DNA from: Bacillota bacterium
GTDB lineage: Bacteria; Bacillota; SHA-98; UBA4971
DNA: 64,000 nucleotides
Direction: 5' to 3'
Assembly (NCBI GenBank): GCA_014360195.1
Contig: JACIXY010000001.1
Coordinates: 1-64,000 of the forward strand
In this document: positions 56,535 to 64,000 of the stretch, in pieces
Position numbering within the stretch: position 1 is the stretch's first letter
Layout of the letters: the number at the start of each line of letters is the position of its first letter
Translations under genes and position numbers: made by a program
Notes under the pieces: model-generated
Told to the model about the DNA's origin: nothing
Database searches by the model: none
The model's input: only the letters and a program-made list of their open reading frames with translations

Positions 56535-57559
56535 AGGCCCTCACCGAGGCTTTCGGCGTGCCGGGGCAGGAACACGAGGTCCGCGACATCCTGCGCGACC
56601 ACATCCGTCCTCACTGCGACGAAATCGAGACAGACTCCATCGGGAATCTCATCGCCATCAAGAGCGGCACCTCCAAGGACGGCCCGAAGGTTATGCTCGC
56701 GGCGCACATGGACGAGATCGGCCTCATGGTCACCTACATCGAGAAGTCCGGGGTGCTGCGGTTTTACCCTGTCGGCGGCATTGACCCGCGCGTCCTCGTG
56801 TCCAAGCAGGTCCTGGTCGGCAAGGACCGCATCCCAGGGGTCATCGGGGCGAAGCCCATCCATCTCCAGAAGCGCGACGAAGCTGACAAGCCCTTCGAGC
56901 TCGAGGGCCTGTACATCGACATCGGCGCCAAAGACAAGGACGAAGCGGAGAAGCTCGTTAAGCTGGGGGACGGTGTCGTGTTCGCGACGCAGTACGCGGA
57001 GATCGGGTCTGGCCGCGCGAAGGCCAAGGCCTTCGACGACAGGGTCGGGTGCGCCATCATCGCTGAACTCCTCGCCAGGGACCAGCGCTGGAGCTTCACG
57101 CTACAGGCCGTGTTCACCGTGCAGGAGGAGGTAGGGGCGCGCGGTGCGCAGGTGGCCGCCTACAGGCTCGAGCCCAACCTCGCCATCGCGCTGGAGGGCA
57201 CGACGGCGTCCGACGTCCCCGGGTCGAAGGAACACCAGTACTCCACCCGCCTCGGCAAGGGCCCGGCGCTCACGCGCACCGACGCGAGCCTCGTGGCGGA
57301 CATGCGGATCGTCCGGCGCCTGGCGGAGGTCGCGGAGTCGCGGGGCATTCCGTTCCAGTTCAGGGAACTTGCCGTCGGCGGCACCGACGCAGGCAGGATA
57401 CACCTCGTCCGGGAGGGCATCCCGGCTGCGGTGGTGTCCGTCCCCACCAGGTATATCCACTCGCCGGTTTCAATCATCGACAAGCGGGACTTCGAGCACA
57501 CGCTCGCGCTTGTAGGTGCGTTTCTGGACAGCATTGACGAGAGGGGGCTGCCGTGTTGA
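56525..57559 (+). CDS. M42-family aminopeptidase (copy 2)
   Basis: A 344-residue M42 metallopeptidase. The same catalytic plan is complete: LAAHMDEIGLMVTYIE, FDDRVGCAII, TVQEEVGARGAQVAA, ALEGTTASDVPG (the Glu/Asp ligand region) and RYIHSPVSIIDKRD (last His). It overlaps the stop of copy 1 by ten bases and is overlapped by copy 3. GGAGGG precedes ATG 56525. The ALEGTTA ligand loop differs from copies 1 and 3, which read AIDVGHG and AVDVTGTG, hinting at different metal or side-chain preferences. Confidence 0.92.
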   Translation: MLLKALTEAFGVPGQEHEVRDILRDHIRPHCDEIETDSIGNLIAIKSGTSKDGPKVMLAAHMDEIGLMVTYIEKSGVLRFYPVGGIDPRVLVSKQVLVGKDRIPGVIGAKPIHLQKRDEADKPFELEGLYIDIGAKDKDEAEKLVKLGDGVVFATQYAEIGSGRAKAKAFDDRVGCAIIAELLARDQRWSFTLQAVFTVQEEVGARGAQVAAYRLEPNLAIALEGTTASDVPGSKEHQYSTRLGKGPALTRTDASLVADMRIVRRLAEVAESRGIPFQFRELAVGGTDAGRIHLVREGIPAAVVSVPTRYIHSPVSIIDKRDFEHTLALVGAFLDSIDERGLPC

Positions 57560-58569
57560 AGGAACTTCTGAAGAAGCTGCTTGAGGCATACGGCCCGGCG
57601 GGCAACGAGGGTCCCGTGCGGGAGATCCTCCGCAAAGAGGTGGAGGGGTTCGCCGACGAGGTCAAGGTGGACGCGCTCGGGAACCTCATCGTGGTCCGAA
57701 AGGCAGCGGGCGCTGGCCCGCGCGTGCTGCTCGCGGCGCATATGGACGAGATCGGGGTCATCGCGACCCACATCGACGAGAAGGGGTTTGTGAGGTTCTC
57801 GAACATCGGAGGGGTCTCACCCTACGTGCTTCTCGGCCAGAGGGTCGTGTTCGAGAACGGCACCGTGGGGACGTTCGGCACCGAGAAACTTGACGACATC
57901 AAGGACCTGAAGCTCGCGAAGATGTTCATCGACATCGGCGCGACCGACGAGAAGTCTGCTAGGGAGAAGGTTTCCGTGGGCGACATCGCAGGCTTCCAGC
58001 GAGACGCGCGCGTGGACGGCGGCGGTCGCATCATCGCGAAATCCCTCGATGACCGCTCAGGGTGCGCCGTGCTCGTCCAGGTGCTGAAGGAGCTCAAGGG
58101 GCGGGACATCCCGAACCAGGTGTACGTGGTCTTTTCCGTGCAGGAGGAGCTTGGTACGCGCGGGGCCAAGACCGCGGCGTACGGTGTCAATCCAGACATC
58201 GGCATAGCGGTGGACGTGACGGGGACCGGCGACACGCCGGAGGCGCACCCGATGGCGGTCAGCCTCGGCAAGGGGCCCGCCATCAAGGTGAAGGACTCGT
58301 CTGTGATAGCCCACCCGCGCGTCCGCCAGTTGATGGTGGAGACGGCGAAGGAGAAGGGGATCCCATATCAGCTGGAGGTGCTGGAGCGCGGCGGCACCGA
58401 CACGGGGCCGATCCATCTCACGAGGGAGGGCGTTCCTTCTGGGGCGATCTCTATCCCTACCAGGTACTTGCACACCCCGTCGGAAATGGCGGATATTGAC
58501 GATATCGAGAACGCCGTCAAGCTCATCGTGGCGCTGCTTGAGAAGCCGCTGGGCGAGAAGGTACTCTAG
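57553..58569 (+). CDS. M42-family aminopeptidase (copy 3)
   Basis: A 338-residue M42 metallopeptidase: LAAHMDEIGVIATHID, LDDRSGCAVLVQ, VQEELGTRGAKTAAYG, AVDVTGTGDTPEAHP and RYLHTPSEMADIDD. VQEELG replaces VQEEVG. GTG 57553 overlaps the copy 2 stop. A GC-rich hairpin (58619-58647) follows. With copies 1 and 2 it forms one transcript; mixed oligomers with complementary specificity are known in archaea and are a reasonable inference here. Confidence 0.92.
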   Translation: MLKELLKKLLEAYGPAGNEGPVREILRKEVEGFADEVKVDALGNLIVVRKAAGAGPRVLLAAHMDEIGVIATHIDEKGFVRFSNIGGVSPYVLLGQRVVFENGTVGTFGTEKLDDIKDLKLAKMFIDIGATDEKSAREKVSVGDIAGFQRDARVDGGGRIIAKSLDDRSGCAVLVQVLKELKGRDIPNQVYVVFSVQEELGTRGAKTAAYGVNPDIGIAVDVTGTGDTPEAHPMAVSLGKGPAIKVKDSSVIAHPRVRQLMVETAKEKGIPYQLEVLERGGTDTGPIHLTREGVPSGAISIPTRYLHTPSEMADIDDIENAVKLIVALLEKPLGEKVL

Positions 58570-58618
58570 TTCCGCGGCCTTCCGCTGCTCTATGCTCCGC
58601 TACACCATGCTATATTGG

Positions 58619-58647
58619 GGCCCGGCCTCGCCGTGAGGCCGGGCCTT
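58619..58647 (+). terminator. GC-rich terminator-like hairpin after the M42 genes
   Basis: GGCCCGGCCT (58619-58628) pairs with AGGCCGGGCC (58636-58645), a perfect 10-bp stem, followed only by TT, so termination may be weak. Confidence 0.55.
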
Positions 58648-58844
58648 CGACCTGCCTGGGTGCCCTCGCCCGCTGTCCCGACAGAAACTCTCTGACTCAC
58701 CGGCCCGCCTCGCCACAGTCACGCGCCCGCCACGCCACAGTCACGCGGTCTATGTGCGCGGCCTCCTGAATATACTGTTGCCGGTAACAGCGGCGACGAG
58801 TTACCTGCAGCGTCGGGTTGGGTGGAGCGGGAGGGACCCCCTGA

Positions 58845-60650
58845 GTGCGTCGGAGAACATGTGTGCTGTGGCTGTGTGTGGCGCTCGGCATCGCGCCTTT
58901 TGTGTTCTTTGAGGAAGTTGGATTTCCCGGGTCGCGGGCGTCGGTCCCGGTCCCGGTCTGGGTCTCGGTCTCGGCCTCGGTCTCGGCTTCCGCCTCGGTC
59001 TCCGCGGCGGCCAAGACCCCGGGTTCCACCTTGGCCTCGGCGCAGATCTCCAGTGGCGTCGGCGTCGGCAGCGCCATCGGCAGCGACGACGCGGAGGCCG
59101 CACGCGCGCCGGAGAGCCAGGCTGCCGGGATAGGCGATGCGCCTGGCGGACGACATGGAACAGGCCAAGGAGATTACAGGATAGTGATCAACATCCCGGC
59201 GTATCGGCTCTCCCTCTTCCACGGCGATGAACTAGTGAAAGAGTACCCTATAGGCGTGGGGAAAGCCGTTTCGCCGAGCCGTATCGGGACGTGTACCATC
59301 GTTCACAAAGCGAAGAACCCCACCTGGTTCCCGCCCGACGGCCGTCCGCCCGTGCCGCCGGGGCCCGACAACCCGATCGGGTCGCGGTGGATGGGCTTGA
59401 GCTGGCCCGGGTACGGCATCCACGGGACCAACAACCCTGCATCCATCGGCAAGGCGGTTAGCCTGGGTTGCATCCGGATGCGCGACGAGGACGCGACGGA
59501 ACTCTACGACATCGTGCCCGTCGGGACGCAGGTCGAGTTCGTTTACCGGACCATGGAGGTCCAACCGGGGGACGCGTGGCCAGGGTTTCTGGGTGCGCGC
59601 ATCACGGTCCACGGGGACATCTACGGGCGTGGGGTCAACACCCTTGAAGGCGCAGTCGCGGCGCTGGCGGCGGCTCTGCCGCAGCCCGCGCCCGACGTGG
59701 ACGAAGACGCTCTGAGGGCAATCGTGGCGGCTGCCAGCGGCAAGCCAGAGTTTGTGCCTTGGAAGCCTCGCATCGAGGTGGACGGCTGCCCCCTTCCGGC
59801 GGACGCGATGCGAATCGATGCCGCGGGGAACGTGCTGGTGGCCGTGCGTCCCGTCGCCGACGCGCTGAAATGCTACGTCCACTGGGACCAGGCGCGCCGC
59901 CTGGCTATCGTCGGCGGGGTGCCCGTGCGCTGCGTCGTCGTGTCCGGCAGGGCCCATGTGCCTCTCGACGATTTACAACGGGTCTTCGTCACAGTGCTCA
60001 TCAACTGGGATCCGCAAGCCCTTAGGCTCGCAATCTCGACGCGTCCGGCTCTGGCTGCGCAGGAGGTGCGGGCCGAAAAGGCGGTACCATCGCCGCCAGC
60101 GGCTCCAGCTTCGGCTCCAGCTCCAGCTCTAGCTCCAGCTGCAGCTCCAGCCCCGGTGCCACCACCAGTGCCGGTGCTGGAGTCCGTACTTGCACCCGGT
60201 CCCGGAGCTGCAACCGCGCCCCCGTCTACACCCCCGGCCACACCTACGCCTGTGCCGGCGCCTGAAGCTCCGACCGCGGATACACCTGTACCCGTGCCTG
60301 TGCCCGCACCTTCACATGCACCTGCGCCGGCACCCGCCCCTGCGCCGGCAGCGATGGTGGAGCGTGTACCCGAACCCCCGGGGTGGCCACCGCTACCCGA
60401 GACTGCCCCAGCGGCGGAGCAGGACCTGACGGCGGCATCCGAGTTGGTGCCACACGACGCCGGTACGCCGCACGTCGCGCTCGATCCTGATCTTGTGCAG
60501 GCAGACGAAGGTGAGCCTGCGCTTATATGGAGCGAGCAGGGAGAGCCGGAGCCGGGGCTGGCGGCCCATGAGGACCAAGAGACCCATGAGGACGACGGAT
60601 CCCAGGTCTGCCGGACGCGGACGCTCGCCGTGCGCTTTCTACTCAAGTAG
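58845..60650 (+). CDS. Secreted L,D-transpeptidase with Pro/Ala-rich C-terminal region
   Basis: A 601-residue protein: signal peptide (CVLWLCVALGIAPFVFF), a Ser/Val/Ala repeat region, then a YkuD domain near 108-235 with the catalytic HGTNNPASIGKAVSLGCIRM (His, Ser and Cys). A copper-amine-oxidase N-terminal-like domain (VRPVADALKCYVHWDQARR) follows, then a long proline-alanine linker and an acidic tail. L,D-transpeptidases cross-link peptidoglycan (3-3 bonds) or anchor proteins. The long linker may span the wall. The coding DNA contains simple repeats (58960-59010 and 60105-60160). GTG 58845 is the likely start. Confidence 0.85.
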   Translation: MRRRTCVLWLCVALGIAPFVFFEEVGFPGSRASVPVPVWVSVSASVSASASVSAAAKTPGSTLASAQISSGVGVGSAIGSDDAEAARAPESQAAGIGDAPGGRHGTGQGDYRIVINIPAYRLSLFHGDELVKEYPIGVGKAVSPSRIGTCTIVHKAKNPTWFPPDGRPPVPPGPDNPIGSRWMGLSWPGYGIHGTNNPASIGKAVSLGCIRMRDEDATELYDIVPVGTQVEFVYRTMEVQPGDAWPGFLGARITVHGDIYGRGVNTLEGAVAALAAALPQPAPDVDEDALRAIVAAASGKPEFVPWKPRIEVDGCPLPADAMRIDAAGNVLVAVRPVADALKCYVHWDQARRLAIVGGVPVRCVVVSGRAHVPLDDLQRVFVTVLINWDPQALRLAISTRPALAAQEVRAEKAVPSPPAAPASAPAPALAPAAAPAPVPPPVPVLESVLAPGPGAATAPPSTPPATPTPVPAPEAPTADTPVPVPVPAPSHAPAPAPAPAPAAMVERVPEPPGWPPLPETAPAAEQDLTAASELVPHDAGTPHVALDPDLVQADEGEPALIWSEQGEPEPGLAAHEDQETHEDDGSQVCRTRTLAVRFLLK

Positions 60651-61022
60651 GCTGGGTCGCACCCGGGTTACCACCGGTGTTTAACTCCTCTTCCAGGGCC
60701 CCCGGCAATCCCGTGCCCAGGCGCGGGACCAGGCGTCGTTGGCAGGATCTCCGATCCGACCCAGTAGGGCCAGCGTTCGCCGGAAACACCGCAAACTCCC
60801 GAGGGGTCCATCAATTACATAAAGGTATGGCGCGGGCTGCGTTGAATCTGCACCTGTAGCAGGATAATGGGATCAGCGCCCATCCAGCGATGCCAGCCCC
60901 AAAAGTGCTTCAAAGGTGCACTTGAGGCTGGCGGCGACGCCGGGCGGCACGGGCCTAACCCCTGGCTTGGGGGCACACGGCTTAGCCGATATGCGCGGCG
61001 CGGCCTGCTTCGGAGCAGGCTT
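60651..61022. other. Intergenic region before repeat copy 13
   Basis: About 370 bases with no supported gene. A stretch around 60690-60720 (CCAGGGCCCCCGGCAATCCC) faintly resembles an element inner arm but is too short to call. Confidence 0.45.
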
Positions 61023-61148
61023 CTAAGTGAGGGTGCAGAAATGCTCCCGACTTTTGGGAGGGGTTGCCGGTGACCCAGGGAGAAAGTGCAACACCGGCAA
61101 CCCGGCAACTACTGCAAATGGGACAAGGACTAAGGCACCCTCACTTAG
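61023..61148 (+). repeat. Palindromic MITE-like element, best-preserved copy 13
   Basis: A 126-bp copy with perfect 14-bp inverted termini: CTAAGTGAGGGTGC (61023-61036) and GCACCCTCACTTAG (61135-61148). Inside are GACTTTTGGGAGGGGTTGCC, then CAACACCGGCAACCCGG. No nested module. Flanks TT and GG do not match, so a 2-bp duplication is not visible here. Confidence 0.92.
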
Positions 61149-61213
61149 GGTGATTCTCAGGGGTATTCACAGGGCTATTCGTGGGACTATCCATGTGAGG
61201 AGGGGACTCATCC

Positions 61214-62521
61214 TTGAAACACGCTCAGGACGGATTCGTTGTGACACGCGGCGCTGCGAATCGCGGGAGACTCGCTCAGGATGCGGGTGCGCGGGCGTCG
61301 TTTGTGGTCGGGCTGCTCGCGGTGCTCGCGCTGGCGCTTGCGGCGCTCCCGCTGTTTCCCGCGCTTACGGAGGCTGCAGCGCCCACGCCGGCGCCTGTCA
61401 TGAGCGCAGCTGCCCGCCTGAAGGACATCGAGCTTTCGTGGGCACAGGACGCCATCGCATCCCTCGTGGATGAGGGGATAATCGCGGGCTACCCTGACGG
61501 GACATTCAAGCCCGAGAACCCCGTCACGCGCGCCGAGTTCGCGAAGATGGTGGCGAGGGCTTTCGCCATACGTCCCACGGGCGAGCCCAGGTTCCGCGAC
61601 ATCAAGAACAACTGGGCGAAAGCCTACATCACAGCCCTCACCGAAGCCGGGATCGTCTCGGGCTACCCCGACGGCACGTTCAAGCCGGAGAGGCACATCA
61701 CGCGCGCGGAGATGGTGACCATGCTCGTGCGCGTCGTGAAACTCGCCGACAAGATGGACTCGCTGCAGCAGCCCGAGCCCAGCTTCACCGATGTCGCACC
61801 AGACCACTGGGCGTTCCGGGCTGTTGAGACCGCGCACGCTCTCGGTATCCTTCCCGTCCACTTCGGCGTGGTGTTCGAGCCTAACGCCGCCACCACGAGG
61901 GCTGAGACGGCGTGGATGGTGAAGTCCCTCATCGACCTCAGAATCACCGAGGGCAAGCTGGCTCGCGTGGACGCGCGCGAAGGCACGCTCACGGTGACCA
62001 CGCCCGGGAACACCGAGCAGACTGTGACTTGCGGCCTCGACACGCAGATATACAGGAACAGCGTCGCCACCAGCCTGGACAAGCTCCTGCGCGGCGACGA
62101 CGTGTACGTGGTGGCCGACGCGACGGGCGAACCCAAATTCATTAAGGCACGCGGCCTCGTCACAAAGGATGACGTGACAGCCAAGGTGAGCATCCTCTCG
62201 AAGGGCACGCTCACCCCATCGGACGTGGAGGCGCTGGCGCGCGGCGATTGGAACTCGGTTAAGGAAGGCCTACAACCCAGGCTCATCGAGCGGCTTACTG
62301 AGCGCGGCCTGACCAAAGAGGAAGCGACGAGCCTGGTCAACCAGAACTGGACCGAGCTTGGGGATCTCGCGAAAAAGCGGCTCGCCGACGCGCTCTCGGC
62401 CGAGCTCGGCATATCATCGGACCTCATTACGGCCGTCCTCAACCAGGACTGGAAGCTTGCGAAAACCTACGGCGAGATCGAGGTGGCGCAGTACCTGCTT
62501 GCCAAGCTCCTGAACCTCTAG
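61214..62521 (+). CDS. S-layer homology (SLH) domain protein
   Basis: A 435-residue exported protein. A hydrophobic segment, FVVGLLAVLALALAALPLFP, near 30-50 acts as signal peptide, followed by three SLH domains: SWAQDAIASLVDEGIIAGYP, NWAKAYITALTEAGIVSGYP and HWAFRAVETAHALGILP, with DGTFKPENPVTRAEFAKM and DGTFKPERHITRAEMV as the TRAE motifs. SLH domains bind secondary wall polymers, so the protein sits on the cell surface. The remaining ~200 residues hold a small beta domain (LARVDAREGTLTVTTPG) and helices of unknown role. The start is TTG 61214, nine bases after AGGAGGGG. Confidence 0.9.
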   Translation: MKHAQDGFVVTRGAANRGRLAQDAGARASFVVGLLAVLALALAALPLFPALTEAAAPTPAPVMSAAARLKDIELSWAQDAIASLVDEGIIAGYPDGTFKPENPVTRAEFAKMVARAFAIRPTGEPRFRDIKNNWAKAYITALTEAGIVSGYPDGTFKPERHITRAEMVTMLVRVVKLADKMDSLQQPEPSFTDVAPDHWAFRAVETAHALGILPVHFGVVFEPNAATTRAETAWMVKSLIDLRITEGKLARVDAREGTLTVTTPGNTEQTVTCGLDTQIYRNSVATSLDKLLRGDDVYVVADATGEPKFIKARGLVTKDDVTAKVSILSKGTLTPSDVEALARGDWNSVKEGLQPRLIERLTERGLTKEEATSLVNQNWTELGDLAKKRLADALSAELGISSDLITAVLNQDWKLAKTYGEIEVAQYLLAKLLNL

Positions 62522-62609
62522 CTGCGTCTACGATGTTGCCCGATTTGCCGGTCGGGTGCCGACCCCCTATGAGTCAGGTCTGACCGGCGTCCGACTATCG
62601 GTATGCGAC

Positions 62610-62660
62610 GACCGGCGCTGACCCCCAGAGCCACGGACAGGGGGCGGGGCCGGTCTTTTT
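62610..62660 (+). terminator. Strong terminator after the SLH gene
   Basis: GACCGGC (62610-62616) pairs with GCCGGTC (62649-62655), with an inner CCCCC/GGGGG stem, followed by TTTTT (62656-62660). Confidence 0.75.
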
Positions 62661-62792
62661 AGACCTTTGCGTGGCGAACCGTGCCGTTTTCTCCGCTGCC
62701 CTGCAGGAATCTCGCGGCATATGAGGAAGAAACTGATGATGCTTGCACGGCGGGCGCATACTAATCCAGGCCGGTCCGGGCCGGGCGGGGGC

Positions 62793-64000
62793 ATGAAGAT
62801 GGCACGGAAGAAGTTTGTTATCATCGATGGCAACAGCCTCGCAAACCGCGCGTTCTACGCCATCCAGGCCGACCTCAGCACGAAAAGCGGCGAGCGCACG
62901 AACGCCGTGTACGGCTTCGCCAACATGCTATTGCGCCTCATCGACGAGGAGAAACCCGACTTCCTCGCGGTAGCCTTCGACAAAGCGGCGCCCACCTTCA
63001 GGCACCTCCAGTACGATGGATACAAGGCTACCCGGAAAGGCATGCCCGACGAGCTTGCGTCCCAGATGCCGCTCATCAAGGAGCTTGTGGAGGCCTTCCG
63101 CGCCCCGGTCCTGGAGATCGACGGCTACGAGGCCGACGACATCATCGGGACGGTGACGAAGAGGGCCGAGGAGGCGGGCTACGAGTCCCTCATCGTGACC
63201 GGGGACAGGGACACGCTCCAGCTTGTCTCGCCGCTCACCCGCGCCATGATAACGAAGAAGGGCATCAGCGAGATGGAGACGTTCGACGAGGCCGCGGTGA
63301 AAGAGCGCTTCGGCGTCGCTCCCGGCCAGGTGCCCGACCTGAAGGGTCTTGCGGGCGACGCGTCCGACAACATCCCCGGGGTGCCCGGCATCGGTGAGAA
63401 GACCGCCGTGAAGTTGATCCAGACCATCGGCGGCATTGAGGACATCCTCCGCGAGATCGACAGTGTAGAGCCCGCCCGGGCGCGCGAGCTCATCCGCCAA
63501 CACGCGGAGCAAGCCGAGCTTTCAAAGAAGCTGTCCACGATAGAACGGGAGGTCCCCATCGATTTCGATCTGGATAGGTGCCGGCTGGAAGAGCCAGACT
63601 ACGCGAAACTGGCGGCGCTCTTCAGGCGTCTCGAATTCCGCAGCCTCCTCAGGCGCCTTGAGCCGAAGATGCCGCTCGAGGCGAAAGTAGAAGCAGAGCT
63701 AGGGGCAGAGGCGGAGGCCAGGGCGAACGCGAAGCCGAAGGTGAAGGCGGCGCAGGGCGCGCCGTCCGTAGGAAGCCTGTTCGATGAGGAGGAGGTGCGA
63801 CCGGGCGAAGCGCGCCAGGCGGGGGCGTACGCGACCTGCGACGAGGCGGAGGAGGGGCCGGAGGCTGCTACTTGCAGGGCGGAGGCAGTGGCGGCCGCAG
63901 GCGGAGGCCGCTGCGTGACCGTGGCGGACCTCGACGGTGTCCGGGCGCTCGCGCGCGACCTTGCGGCGGCGAAAGACTTCACCTTCGACATAGTCGCTGA
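62793..64000 (+). CDS. polA: DNA polymerase I, 5' part (runs off the window)
   Basis: About 402 residues are visible; the frame is still open at the window end. The N-terminal 5'-3' exonuclease domain is clear: KFVIIDGNSLANRAFYAI, YGFANMLLRLIDEEKPD, FDKAAPTFRH, EIDGYEADDIIGTV, SLIVTGDRDTLQLV and GLAGDASDNIPGVPGIGEKTAVKLI, with all acidic metal ligands. An Ala/Glu/Lys-rich linker (about 290-345) leads into the start of the (often inactive) 3'-5' exonuclease-like domain. It fills gaps in repair and removes RNA primers. ATG 62793 or 62799 is the start; GGGCGGGGG precedes. Confidence 0.93.
   Translation, partial: MKMARKKFVIIDGNSLANRAFYAIQADLSTKSGERTNAVYGFANMLLRLIDEEKPDFLAVAFDKAAPTFRHLQYDGYKATRKGMPDELASQMPLIKELVEAFRAPVLEIDGYEADDIIGTVTKRAEEAGYESLIVTGDRDTLQLVSPLTRAMITKKGISEMETFDEAAVKERFGVAPGQVPDLKGLAGDASDNIPGVPGIGEKTAVKLIQTIGGIEDILREIDSVEPARARELIRQHAEQAELSKKLSTIEREVPIDFDLDRCRLEEPDYAKLAALFRRLEFRSLLRRLEPKMPLEAKVEAELGAEAEARANAKPKVKAAQGAPSVGSLFDEEEVRPGEARQAGAYATCDEAEEGPEAATCRAEAVAAAGGGRCVTVADLDGVRALARDLAAAKDFTFDIVA

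Overview
The window reads as chromosome of a GC-rich, spore-forming, anaerobic, probably thermophilic member of the Bacillota (Clostridia- or Limnochordia-like). This rests on a SpoIIP-type sporulation amidase, a DnaE/AccDA/PfkA/Pyk gene order typical of clostridia, frequent GTG/TTG starts with strong Shine-Dalgarno sequences, an SLH-domain surface protein, and heterodisulfide-reductase (Hdr) plus MetVF modules of the kind known from acetogens and other anaerobes. No rRNA is present and the species cannot be named from the sequence.

Layout. 1-6.4 kb: ATP-grasp ligase and M28 peptidase (both minus), QueT-like transporter, tautomerase, flavin reductase, class I/II aminotransferase, TPR protein. 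6.4-11 kb: MTA/SAH deaminase, LemA, HtpX, SpoIIP. 11-15.2 kb: two stand-alone CBM25-like proteins flanking gltX, tRNA-Gln, tRNA-Glu and a DUF1614 membrane protein. 15.4-18.8 kb: M29 aminopeptidase, M3-like peptidase, a small orphan protein, a PNPOx-like protein. 19-30.5 kb: dnaE, pgpA, a DUF2007-like gene, accD, accA, pfkA, pyk, fba and a second, PPi-type phosphofructokinase. 31.5-32.1 kb: macrodomain protein. 32.3-49.5 kb: a long redox cluster (HdrA-MvhD fusion, metV, metF, GcvH-like protein, hdrC, hdrB, hdrA, mvhD-winged helix, tandem HdrA-HdrA, mvhD and three Flx-like subunits). 49.7-55 kb: Hsp20, UPF0489-like protein, nitroreductase, VapBC-like toxin-antitoxin, tRNA-Leu, nucleotidyltransferase. 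55.4-64 kb: three overlapping M42 aminopeptidases, L,D-transpeptidase, SLH protein, and the 5' part of polA.

The redox cluster is best read as one electron-transfer machine. An NAD(P)H-oxidising Flx-type module would feed electrons through MvhD and HdrABC to a MetVF methylene-tetrahydrofolate reductase, possibly with flavin-based bifurcation. An orphan lipoyl-carrier (GcvH-like) protein lies inside it. A perfect TGTGA-N6-TCACA Crp/Fnr-type site lies in front of it.

The most unusual feature is a dispersed family of 115-210 bp palindromic, MITE-like elements. Their termini are near CTAAGTGAGGGTGC / GCACCCTCACTTAG, and they occur about every 5 kb in both orientations (about 13 copies or remnants). 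One copy (33873-34014) sits inside the HdrA-MvhD gene. With a 2-bp duplication it adds exactly 144 bp, keeps the frame open, and so puts a 48-residue repeat-encoded peptide into a redox enzyme. Other copies form stop codons of neighbouring genes, lie over a start site, or carry terminator-like hairpins.
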